DNA from: Pyrococcus sp. NA2
Lineage (GTDB): Archaea > Methanobacteriota_B > Thermococci > Thermococcales > Thermococcaceae
DNA length: 64,000 nt
Reading direction: 5' to 3'
Assembly (NCBI RefSeq): GCF_000211475.1
Contig: NC_015474.1
Span: 1,426,001 to 1,490,000 of the forward strand
This document shows, in pieces, positions 37,995 to 44,880 of this stretch (position 1 is its first letter; every line of letters begins with the position of its first letter). The translations under genes were made by a program, and so were the position numbers. The notes below the pieces were generated by a model, which was given only the letters and a program-made list of their open reading frames with translations, ran no database searches and was not told where the DNA came from.

Positions 37995-38348
37995 TCAATG
38001 CTTCATTGAAGGTGGGCCTTTTCTTACAATTTTTACCGTTGAGTTATCAAGCGGCAAAACATCCACCCGGTCTCCCTTCGAAAGGCAGGGAACTTCAATT
38101 GGATGAGTGTAGCGGACCTTTAGGATGTTCCCGTTGGCATCTATCACCGCGGTGCACGTGAGCATTGTGTGTTCCTCGTTGGGCACGCAGTCCATATCTG
38201 CCAAAACAGCGGCGTTCTCAATGCTGATGGCCCTGCCTTCCACAAGATGGCCTATGAAGGTGTCGCCCGTTTTGGGAGCCGTTGAAAAGTAATATAGCAT
38301 AGAGAACAGGGAAAGGAGCAGGCCCACAAAAAATAAAGCTTTTTTCAT
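37995..38348 (-). CDS. Membrane-anchored extracytoplasmic Cys-containing protein, 117 aa
   Basis: One N-terminal transmembrane helix (ALFFVGLLLSLFSMLYYF) is followed by a small outside domain of about 90 residues with three cysteines (ADMDCVPNEEHTMLTCTAVID and VPCLSKGD) and a beta-rich pattern (HLVEGRAISIENAAVL; VRYTHPIEVP). The composition suggests an OB-like or CcmE-like thiol/metal-binding domain, but I cannot name it. ATG 38348 has GGAGGTC upstream. It sits between the Met/His-rich gene and the CcdA-like gene, 11 nt before the latter, suggesting they form one envelope copper-handling unit. Confidence 0.7.
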   Translation of the reverse strand: MKKALFFVGLLLSLFSMLYYFSTAPKTGDTFIGHLVEGRAISIENAAVLADMDCVPNEEHTMLTCTAVIDANGNILKVRYTHPIEVPCLSKGDRVDVLPLDNSTVKIVRKGPPSMKH

Positions 38349-38378
38349 CCCATCGACCTCCAAGTATAAAGGCGGTAT

Positions 38379-38717
38379 TCACTCATCCTCAATTCCCATC
38401 ATCCTTTCACAGTACTCGTGCATCTCCTTCCAGCCCTCTCCCATGTACTTTTCCATTATTGCCTCCATATTCTCTTCCATTTCCTCATGAATTTCGGTGA
38501 AGTTTCCGTTCTCCATGTACCTCTCCATCTCCTCGTGCATGCCCTCGTTCATCATGCCCATGTGCATGCCCATTCCATGACCCATGCCTGTCATTAGTCC
38601 AAAGCCCCTCCAGGAGTTCTCATCTTCGCTCTCAAAGACTCCCGAGTGCGCCAGACTATAGGGAACCGCTATGAGCACCCCAATTATAAATCCTATCAAC
38701 ACGGATTTCCACTCCAT
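38379..38717 (-). CDS. Membrane-anchored Met/His-rich putative copper-binding protein
   Basis: A 112-residue protein: an N-terminal helix (SVLIGFIIGVLIAVPYSLA) and then an outside part with MTGMGHGMGMHMGMM followed by acidic Met-rich helices (HEEMERYM, HEEMEENMEAIMEKYM). Clustered Met and His residues are typical of extracytoplasmic Cu(I)/Cu(II) binders such as PcoE/CopK-like or CopM proteins, though I see no named family. ATG 38717 follows GGTGATG; a GTG/ATG at 38726/38723 is possible. It is the first gene of a three-gene operon and has two CopR-type sites upstream, supporting a role in copper stress. Confidence 0.75.
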   Translation of the reverse strand: MEWKSVLIGFIIGVLIAVPYSLAHSGVFESEDENSWRGFGLMTGMGHGMGMHMGMMNEGMHEEMERYMENGNFTEIHEEMEENMEAIMEKYMGEGWKEMHEYCERMMGIEDE

Positions 38718-38736
38718 TTGCATCACCTTTTTGGTG

Positions 38737-38793
38737 TTTTCATGATGTGATCAGGGGCAAATGCTAATAGGCTTATTATTGGCAATGTGAAAA
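38737..38793 (-). promoter_or_regulatory. CopR-type operators and promoter of the Met-rich operon
   Basis: TTGGCAATGTGAAAA at 38779-38793 matches TTnnCAnnnTGnnAA exactly; TTTTCATGATGTGAT at 38737-38751 matches all but one fixed position. On the minus strand the first site is followed by TAATAAGCC, nearly the same arrangement as at copA (AATAATGCC). The second lies near the expected transcription start. Confidence 0.65.
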
Positions 38794-38871
38794 CTTGTTA
38801 TGAGTAAATTTGCCAGAATGCAAGGATAAACCTAATTGAATACTCCCTTAGGACTGCAAAATGTGGGGGAG

Positions 38872-39486
38872 ATGGATAGCACCGCAAGAAAATATGACAG
38901 ATTTTCAAAAATTTACGACATCTTCGAGATTCCAATGGAGATATGGGCTTTCTCAAAGTACAGGCAAAAAGCATTGAGCTTAGTTAAGGGCAAAGTTCTT
39001 GAGATCGGTGTTGGAACAGGAAAGAATCTCCCTTATTATCCCGCGGGCGTTGAAGTAATCGGCATAGATATCAGCAAAGGAATGCTCGAAAGAGCTGAAA
39101 GGAGAAGGAGAAAGCTTGGTTTAGATAACGTTAAGCTCCTCTTAATGGATGTTCAAAATTTGGAGTTTGAGGACAACACTTTTGATACTGTCTTAAGCAC
39201 CTTCGTGTTCTGCACAGTTCCAGACCCACTGAAGGGGCTAAGAGAAGCGTATAGAGTCTTAAAACCTGGAGGAAAGGCGATATTCTTGGAGCACATGAAG
39301 AGCGAGTCGAGGCTATTGAACATCCCGCTTTACTTGATCGATCCGATAACAAAGGCACTGGTAGGCACTTCAATGGTCAGGGAAACTCAAAAGAACATTG
39401 AAAAAGCGGGTTTCAAGATAGAGAGGGTTGAGAATCTATTCTTTGACATTGTGAGGTTAATAATTGCCACGAAAGAACCTACGTGA
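38872..39486 (+). CDS. UbiE/MenG-like class I methyltransferase
   Basis: A 204-residue SAM methyltransferase: VLEIGVGTGKNLPYYP (motif I), VIGIDISKGML (motif II), FDTVLSTFVFCTVPDP (motif IV) and VLKPGGKAIFLEHMKS (motif VI). Similar proteins methylate quinones, lipids or small thiols; some archaeal and bacterial relatives are annotated as phospholipid or arsenite methyltransferases, but the Cys triad of ArsM is absent. The start is uncertain: ATG 38872 has GGGGGAG directly before it; GTG 38863 and TTG 38836 are alternatives. It is a single gene between the copper operon and the cystathionine operon. Confidence 0.8.
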   Translation: MDSTARKYDRFSKIYDIFEIPMEIWAFSKYRQKALSLVKGKVLEIGVGTGKNLPYYPAGVEVIGIDISKGMLERAERRRRKLGLDNVKLLLMDVQNLEFEDNTFDTVLSTFVFCTVPDPLKGLREAYRVLKPGGKAIFLEHMKSESRLLNIPLYLIDPITKALVGTSMVRETQKNIEKAGFKIERVENLFFDIVRLIIATKEPT

Positions 39487-39572
39487 GGGTGTGGAGTGGG
39501 CAAAAGTACGGCTATACGGCATTCAAACTTATTCTAATCGGTTACATTTTCGGAGGGATTTTGCCGTAATCA

Positions 39573-39609
39573 AAAGATATATATGCACATTTTTACTCAC
39601 TTTTGAGTA
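39573..39609 (+). promoter_or_regulatory. Promoter and palindromic operator of the cystathionine operon
   Basis: A strong TATA box (AAAGATATATATGC, about 39573-39586) is followed by the perfect inverted repeat TACTCA-CTTT-TGAGTA (39594-39609), which would cover the transcription start. The start codon ATG 39623 follows 13 nt later. A dyad at this place usually binds a repressor, here probably one that senses cysteine, methionine or a precursor. Confidence 0.6.
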
Positions 39610-39622
39610 GGTGAGGCGCTAA

Positions 39623-40795
39623 ATGGCAGAAAATTACACAAAAATGAGTATCCACGATAACATAATACAAACTATTGGAAGGACACCATTGGTAAGGCTC
39701 AAGAAGATAGAGAGCTACTTTAATGTCAAAAATGAGCTCTATGCCAAAGTAGAGTTCTTTAACCCCGGTGGCAGTATAAAGGACAGGATAGCCAAGTACA
39801 TGATCGAAGGTGCTAAAAAGGAGGGAAAGATAGTTGAAGGAGCCGTTATAATTGAACCTACCTCCGGAAACACAGGAGTTGGTTTGGCATTAGTTGCGGC
39901 GGTTGAGGGGTACAAAACAGTGTTCACGATGCCGACTAAAATGAGCCCGGAAAAGGAGCTCCTCCTCAAAGCCCTAGGCGCCTTTGTAATCAGAACCCCA
40001 ACAGCCGTTGCTCCAAGTGACCCCAATTCGTACTACAAAGTCGCTGAAGTCGTGAGGAACTTAATCTGGAAAAAGAAAAAGCCGGTGAGCAGGGAGGAAC
40101 TTAAGGAGGTAGTCGACTATGTGCAGAGGCTCGTTGATAAGGGGAGGCTTGAGGAGTTAAAGGCCATTCTTGAAGAGGAAGTTGAGGAAACACCCTATGC
40201 TTACATCCCCAATCAGTATTTCAACAGATACAACCCAATAGCCCACTATGAAACAACAGCTAAGGAAATCTGGGAGCAGACTGGGGGAAATGTAGACTAC
40301 CTTTTTGCCGGAATAGGTACTGGAGGAACGATAACGGGAATTGGACGCTATCTAAAGGAGAAGAAGAGAGACGTTAAGCTAGTAGGCGTTGATCCGGTTG
40401 GCTCGATATACCACCTTATAAAGAAAGGAATGAGCCTAGAAGAGGCCCTTAAAAAAGCCCATCCCTACTTAGTTGAAGGAATTGGGGAGGATTTGCTCCC
40501 GGAGACCGTTGACTTGAGCTTGATTGATGACATAGTTGTCGTCAACGACCAGGAGGCTTTTGCAATGACGCGTTTTCTGGCAAGAAGGGAAGGAATACTT
40601 GCGGGAGGCTCTTCGGGGGCGGCCCTTTATGGGGCAATAAAATACCTCAAGGAGAATGGGATAGAAGGAAAGAAAGTCGTCATAATATTCCCGGACACTG
40701 GGAGGAACTATCTAACGAAAATTTTCAACGATAACTGGCTTCTTGAGAATGGCTTTGAAATAGATGATGAAAAAATTCTGGAGGGATTGAGATGA
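39623..40795 (+). CDS. Cystathionine beta-synthase/cysteine synthase family PLP enzyme
   Basis: A 390-residue fold-type II PLP enzyme. GGSIKDRIA holds the PLP Lys; EPTSGNTGVGLA is the substrate/phosphate loop; GTGGTITGIGRYLKE binds PLP phosphate; the final SGAALYG gives the pyridine-N ligand. There is no heme or CBS domain. It carries an insertion of about 60 residues around 145-200 (KKKKPVSREELKEV...) not found in minimal O-acetylserine sulfhydrylases. It probably makes cystathionine from homocysteine and (phospho)serine or cysteine from sulfide. Its stop overlaps the next start (ATGA). Confidence 0.87.
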   Translation: MAENYTKMSIHDNIIQTIGRTPLVRLKKIESYFNVKNELYAKVEFFNPGGSIKDRIAKYMIEGAKKEGKIVEGAVIIEPTSGNTGVGLALVAAVEGYKTVFTMPTKMSPEKELLLKALGAFVIRTPTAVAPSDPNSYYKVAEVVRNLIWKKKKPVSREELKEVVDYVQRLVDKGRLEELKAILEEEVEETPYAYIPNQYFNRYNPIAHYETTAKEIWEQTGGNVDYLFAGIGTGGTITGIGRYLKEKKRDVKLVGVDPVGSIYHLIKKGMSLEEALKKAHPYLVEGIGEDLLPETVDLSLIDDIVVVNDQEAFAMTRFLARREGILAGGSSGAALYGAIKYLKENGIEGKKVVIIFPDTGRNYLTKIFNDNWLLENGFEIDDEKILEGLR

Positions 40796-41955
40796 GGTTC
40801 TCAACTAAAGCTATTCATGTTGGTGAAAATCCAAGAGAGATGCAGTACGGAGACGTTGTTTCCCCGATTCACCTCTCGACCACTTTTGCAAAGAAGAGCG
40901 TGAGGGAAGTTGAGAAGGGTTACGTTTACTCAAGGACTGGCAACCCCACAAGGGACAGCCTTGAGAAAAAGCTGGCGGCACTTGAAAACGCCAAGTATGG
41001 GTTAGCATTTTCCTCGGGGTTAGCGGCTGAGTCAACGATACTCTTGGCTTTACTAAAGAAAGGAGATCATGTCGTAGCTTTCGATGACCTTTACGGTGGC
41101 ACTAAGAGGCTGTTCAACCAAGTTATGGAGCGCTTTGGGATTGAGTTCACCTATGTGGACGCAAGAGATCCTGAGAACGTTAGAAAGGCGATAAAAGAGA
41201 ATACAAAGATGATCTGGCTCGAAACTCCCACAAATCCCCTCTTAAAGCTGGCTGATATTAAGGCAATATCCGAGATTGCACATGAGAGAGACATAATCGT
41301 TGTGGTGGACAATACATTTGCGAGTCCATACTTCCAGAATCCCCTTGACTTAGGTGCAGATATAGTTCTCCATAGTGTCACCAAGTATCTCAGTGGGCAC
41401 TCCGACGTTGTGGGTGGGGCGGTTATGCTAAACGACGATGAGCTTTATGAAAAGCTGAAGTTCCACCAGAACGCAGTGGGTGCAATTTTGTCACCCTTTG
41501 ACTCTTGGCTCGTTATGAGGGGGATTAAGACACTCGCCGTCAGGATGGAGAAGCATGAGAAAAACGCCATGAGGATTGCAGAGTATCTAGAAGAGCATCT
41601 GCTGGTTGAGAAAGTTTACTATCCTGGTTTGCCGTCACATCCACAATATGAACTCGCAAAGAGACAGATGCGTGGTTTTAGTGGAATGCTTTCATTCGAA
41701 CTCAAAGGAGGACTGAAAGAGGCCGTGAAGTTCGTGGAGAACCTTGAAATCTTTGCGTTGGCTGAAAGCCTCGGCGGGGTGGAATCCCTAATTGAGCTCC
41801 CAGCTTTAATGACCCATGCTTCTCTTCCGAAGGAAGAAAGGGAGAGAATCGGCATAAAGGACTCCCTCATCAGAGTTTCAGTTGGAATAGAAGACGTTGA
41901 AGACCTGATTGAAGACTTGGAGAGGGGCTTTGAGGCGGTGAGAAGATGCTATTGA
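40792..41955 (+). CDS. Cystathionine gamma-synthase/gamma-lyase family PLP enzyme
   Basis: A 387-residue Cys/Met-metabolism PLP enzyme. It shows YVYSRTGNPTRDSLE, the Asp region VVVDNTFASPYFQNPL, and the PLP Lys in LHSVTKYLSGHSDVVGG; the C-terminal SLGGVESLIELPALMTHAS is the family signature. It overlaps the upstream gene by 4 nt and the downstream methyltransferase by 10 nt. With the preceding enzyme it completes transsulfuration between homocysteine and cysteine; the direction cannot be decided from sequence. Confidence 0.9.
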   Translation: MRFSTKAIHVGENPREMQYGDVVSPIHLSTTFAKKSVREVEKGYVYSRTGNPTRDSLEKKLAALENAKYGLAFSSGLAAESTILLALLKKGDHVVAFDDLYGGTKRLFNQVMERFGIEFTYVDARDPENVRKAIKENTKMIWLETPTNPLLKLADIKAISEIAHERDIIVVVDNTFASPYFQNPLDLGADIVLHSVTKYLSGHSDVVGGAVMLNDDELYEKLKFHQNAVGAILSPFDSWLVMRGIKTLAVRMEKHEKNAMRIAEYLEEHLLVEKVYYPGLPSHPQYELAKRQMRGFSGMLSFELKGGLKEAVKFVENLEIFALAESLGGVESLIELPALMTHASLPKEERERIGIKDSLIRVSVGIEDVEDLIEDLERGFEAVRRCY

Positions 41956-42677
41956 GCGTTGATGATGTCAGAGATTTCCTAAAAAAGCTTGGGTTCGATG
42001 AGGGCTCAGTTAATGAGCTTATAGAGCAGATAGAGTACTTTGAAAAAGAAGCGCCGCAGAGAGATGACATCGTGAGAGACTACCTAAGGGAGGAGTGCAT
42101 AGAGACGATAGTTGAGGAGATAGTCGAGGAAATCCTGAAGATGAACAAGGAAAGCATCAGGCTCTTGGACGTCGCCGCCGGGTCTGGATTTTTCACAGAA
42201 AGGATTAAGAGAAAGCTTGAGGAGAGAGGGGTCAAAGCGGACGTGTATGCTCTGGACATAACTCCAAGCATGCTCAGGAGGCTTGATGAGAAGGGGATAA
42301 CCCCAATCTGGGGAGTTGCCGAGAAAATCAGGGAATCCATTGAGATTGCCAATGAGCACTGCGGTATAAATGCCCCAAGAGAGTTTGACGTTGTTTTATC
42401 GACTTTAGCGTTCCATCACTTTTTAAATCCCGAGGAAGTCTTAAAGAGCATGAAAAGCGTTTTAACAGAAAATGGCAAGGTAATAATAATTGATGTTCTC
42501 AAACATGAGCATGAGGAGTTTAAAGAAACCTTAAAGGATATCCACCTTGGATTTTCATTGGAAGAAATAAAAGAGATGGGCTCAAAGATCTTCAAAAAAG
42601 TAGAAGCCCGCTATATGGATGTGTACTGTGAGGTAGGTGACATAATAATCGGACTGTACAAAGCGGTGTTTGCTTAA
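41946..42677 (+). CDS. Class I methyltransferase, third gene of cystathionine operon
   Basis: A 243-residue SAM-dependent methyltransferase: RLLDVAAGSGFFTERIKRKLE (motif I), VYALDITPSMLRRL (motif II), FDVVLSTLAFHHFLNPEEVL (motif IV) and LTENGKVIIIDVLKHEHEEF. The N-terminal 60 residues are an acidic helical extension. The 10-nt overlap with the gamma-synthase/lyase gene implies joint expression. It may use or produce a sulfur amino acid (for example S-methylation, or supply of S-adenosylhomocysteine), but no substrate motif is visible. Confidence 0.78.
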   Translation: MLLSVDDVRDFLKKLGFDEGSVNELIEQIEYFEKEAPQRDDIVRDYLREECIETIVEEIVEEILKMNKESIRLLDVAAGSGFFTERIKRKLEERGVKADVYALDITPSMLRRLDEKGITPIWGVAEKIRESIEIANEHCGINAPREFDVVLSTLAFHHFLNPEEVLKSMKSVLTENGKVIIIDVLKHEHEEFKETLKDIHLGFSLEEIKEMGSKIFKKVEARYMDVYCEVGDIIIGLYKAVFA

Positions 42678-42887
42678 TTCTCTAAGAGCTTTCTCTTTCT
42701 TCTCTTATATTCTTCGTCGTTTATTTCTCCCCTCGTTGAGTATTTCAAGTGCTCGATTTCTTGATGTGCTGCTTGAGCTCTGTTCGATTATCTACTTAAT
42801 GAGCCACACCACGGCAACTATTACTGCAATCCAAAAGAGAGGCATTAATATTGCTCCTAAGATCCCAAAATAGCCAAATCCCATCAT
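42674..42887 (-). pseudogene. Broken small membrane protein with SHOCT domain
   Basis: From ATG 42887 (GGAGGT upstream) the frame encodes MMGFGYFGIL...FWIAVIVAVVWLIK, one transmembrane helix, then an in-frame TAG. Past a further one-base frameshift near 42780, another frame gives AQAAHQEIEHLKYSTRGEI and NDEEYKRRKRKLLEN, a clear SHOCT (short C-terminal) domain, ending at 42674. The natural protein would be about 70 residues. Such SHOCT membrane proteins often lie near metal pumps. Two separate lesions indicate a dead gene. The end overlaps the methyltransferase stop by 4 nt. Confidence 0.75.
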
Positions 42888-43075
42888 GTCATGTTACCTC
42901 CATTCTCTCTCCCTCAATACTTTTGACATCATCTACTTACCTCCTTGAATTGTTCATTTGTGAGGGATTATCCGATTTATCTTTGCCAAAATTAAAAAGT
43001 AAAACCAGATTAGTTTTTCAAAATGTGTGGCAACTATCGAAAATACTCTCAATCTGTATGAGCAACGTTTAAAAT
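42888..43075. other. Intergenic region upstream of thi4
   Basis: No gene seen. TTTTCAAAATGTGTG at about 43015-43029 is a weak, two-mismatch relative of the CopR motif. GTTTAAAATC at about 43067-43076 may be the TATA element for thi4. Confidence 0.3.
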
Positions 43076-43099
43076 CAAGTTATTGAAATCAATAACTTG
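43076..43099 (+). promoter_or_regulatory. Perfect 10-bp palindrome at the thi4 promoter
   Basis: CAAGTTATTG, four bases (AAAT), then CAATAACTTG form a flawless inverted repeat that ends 8 nt before the thi4 ATG and includes the GGTGA ribosome binding site at its edge. It would cover the transcription start and block transcription when bound. A thiamine-sensing archaeal regulator of the ThiR/ThiN kind is the natural candidate. In RNA it could also hide the ribosome binding site. Confidence 0.65.
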
Positions 43100-43107
43100 G
43101 TGATACC

Positions 43108-43899
43108 ATGACGGCAAAAATACTAGCAAATGTTAGTGAAAAAGACGTGACTTCGGCAATAGTAGACACATTCTACACCATGCTCAAGGAATACACGGAA
43201 TCTGACGTTATAGTTGTGGGTGCTGGGCCAAGTGGCTTAATGGCTGCAAAAGAGCTTGCAAAGGCAGGCAAAAAGGTCTTGGTTATAGAGAGAAACAACT
43301 ATCTTGGTGGTGGTTTCTGGATAGGTGGTTTCCTAATGAACAAGATTACTGTTAGAGCCCCTGCCCAGGAAATACTCGACGAGCTTGGCGTCCCCTATGA
43401 GAAGTACAGAGAGGGTCTCTACGTTGCAGATGGCCCACATGCATGCTCCAAACTCATTGCGGCTGCCTGTGACGCTGGAGTGAAATTCCTTAACATGACA
43501 AGCTTCGATGATGTCGTTATAAGGGAGAAAAGGGTTGCAGGCGTTGTAGTTAACTGGACTCCGGTGTCAGCTTTACCAAGACAGATAACATGTGTCGACC
43601 CAATAGCTCTCGAATCAAAGATAGTCATAGATGCCACCGGACACGATGCTGTTGTTGCTAAGAAGCTTGAGGAAAAAGGACTAATAAAGACAAGAGGACA
43701 TGGTTCAATGTGGGTAGAGGAGAGCGAAGATGCCGTGATAAACCACACGGGCGAAGTCTATCCTGGGCTTATAGTCACGGGAATGGCTGTCTCCACGGTC
43801 TTCGGTCTTCCAAGGATGGGACCAACCTTCGGAGGAATGCTACTTAGTGGAAAGAAAGCAGCTGAGGTTGCCCTAGAAAAGCTCAAGGAACTTGAGTGA
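43108..43899 (+). CDS. thi4: Thi4-type thiazole synthase
   Basis: A 263-residue FAD/NAD-binding enzyme that makes the thiazole part of thiamine from NAD, glycine and sulfide. [17 protein letters not shown] (about 38-54) binds the dinucleotide; [14 protein letters not shown] and the C-terminal [17 protein letters not shown] are family signatures. At the position of the yeast sulfur-donor Cys205 (before DP) this protein has Cys162 in ITCVDP; many archaeal Thi4s have His there and use free sulfide catalytically. This one may be a single-turnover (suicide) type or use Cys differently. Start ATG 43108 has GGTGA upstream. Confidence 0.92.
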   Translation: MTAKILANVSEKDVTSAIVDTFYTMLKEYTESDVIVVGAGPSGLMAAKELAKAGKKVLVIERNNYLGGGFWIGGFLMNKITVRAPAQEILDELGVPYEKYREGLYVADGPHACSKLIAAACDAGVKFLNMTSFDDVVIREKRVAGVVVNWTPVSALPRQITCVDPIALESKIVIDATGHDAVVAKKLEEKGLIKTRGHGSMWVEESEDAVINHTGEVYPGLIVTGMAVSTVFGLPRMGPTFGGMLLSGKKAAEVALEKLKELE

Positions 43900-43904
43900 T
43901 AGCT

Positions 43905-44552
43905 ATGAAGATTTACATTGAAGATCGCATCTGGGATTCCTTCCAATTTTTTGATGAGATAAGAAACCTTTTCAAGTTCCCAGTAGAGTTTGAGCCTTAC
44001 ATGTTTAAAGACCCACGCTTTTTAGCCTACATAAGAATCAGAAGACCAGATAAGAGGGAGTTCTATGAGCCTTTTCCAGTAGAGGTTGAGAACGAAAGAA
44101 AGGGTCTCATAAAGGGAGTCATCTACGATGGCATTGAGCTGCTCAAGCACTTCTGCCTCGATGTTAACGTCTCTAAACCGACAGTTCTCATTACAGACAG
44201 ACTTATTGCAACGTTTGACGAGGATGGAAGGTATCACCTCAGAATGATCGTTATGGGGCCAGCAGCGATAATCTCACTCAAGGGTATACTCTACGCTCCA
44301 GCAAAGCCGCCTCAATATTATATAAAGCTCTCCCTTGGTTTTGAAGATGCCATTGACATCGATGTCAGCAAAGTTCTCAAGATGCTTCTCCTTCAGTTCT
44401 ACGCTTATTTCAAGTATGAAGAAGTCTTCTGCGAAAATGATGAGTGCATGCTCCACAATTGCCACACGACGGAGGAGATAAAGAAAGTGAAGGGATTGTG
44501 CGAAAAACATAAGAAAATGCTTGAAGATGCTGTAAATTTAGGAGATCTATGA
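43905..44552 (+). CDS. Conserved archaeal protein with C-terminal Cys/His cluster (DUF6775-like), 215 aa
   Basis: I do not recognise a characterised family; it looks like archaeal DUF6775-type proteins. The C-terminal part has FCENDECMLHNCHTTEEI and GLCEKHKKML, a Cys/His set fit to bind zinc, like the end of archaemetzincin-type proteins but without HExxH. The N-terminal 150 residues are mixed alpha/beta with VLITDRLIATFDEDGRYHLRMIVMG. The frame begins at GTG 43896 overlapping thi4, but ATG 43905 gives MKIYIEDRIWDSF. Coupling to thi4 suggests a link to thiamine or NAD-derived thiazole chemistry. Confidence 0.65.
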   Translation: MKIYIEDRIWDSFQFFDEIRNLFKFPVEFEPYMFKDPRFLAYIRIRRPDKREFYEPFPVEVENERKGLIKGVIYDGIELLKHFCLDVNVSKPTVLITDRLIATFDEDGRYHLRMIVMGPAAIISLKGILYAPAKPPQYYIKLSLGFEDAIDIDVSKVLKMLLLQFYAYFKYEEVFCENDECMLHNCHTTEEIKKVKGLCEKHKKMLEDAVNLGDL

Positions 44553-44880
44553 CATGAACATAGAATTAGTACTTAAATGGCGTTGGAAAACGTCACACTC
44601 TTCACGAGATTGAAGAAAATCAAAGTGGAAAATTCAGAAGGCTACAGTTAGTGAGATTTGAGCCTTTATCATAAGCCGTGCAATGCCTTGCTCCTTTGTG
44701 ACGAAAAGTCTTTCTTTCTAAAGGTCATAAGATTAATTGGGTTAAGATATATAACCGTCAGTTATCAAACATTTTAACCATGGCAAATAACACTATCAGA
44801 GCTTTCGAGGAACACGAGATTGAGAAAATAAAATAAAGAGCTGATAAACGCCTCATCTATTTCTATCCATGGAACAGCCT
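44553..44880. other. Intergenic region with a promoter and a truncated leaderless ORF
   Basis: A TATA box (AAGATATATAACC, about 44744-44756) is followed by the inverted repeat ATAAC-CGTCA-GTTAT (44751-44765) and then ATG 44780, which opens an 18-codon frame (MANNTIRAFEEHEIEKIK) ending at 44836. The promoter looks intact but the gene seems cut short. The rest, 44553-44740 and 44837-44880, shows nothing that I can support. Confidence 0.4.
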
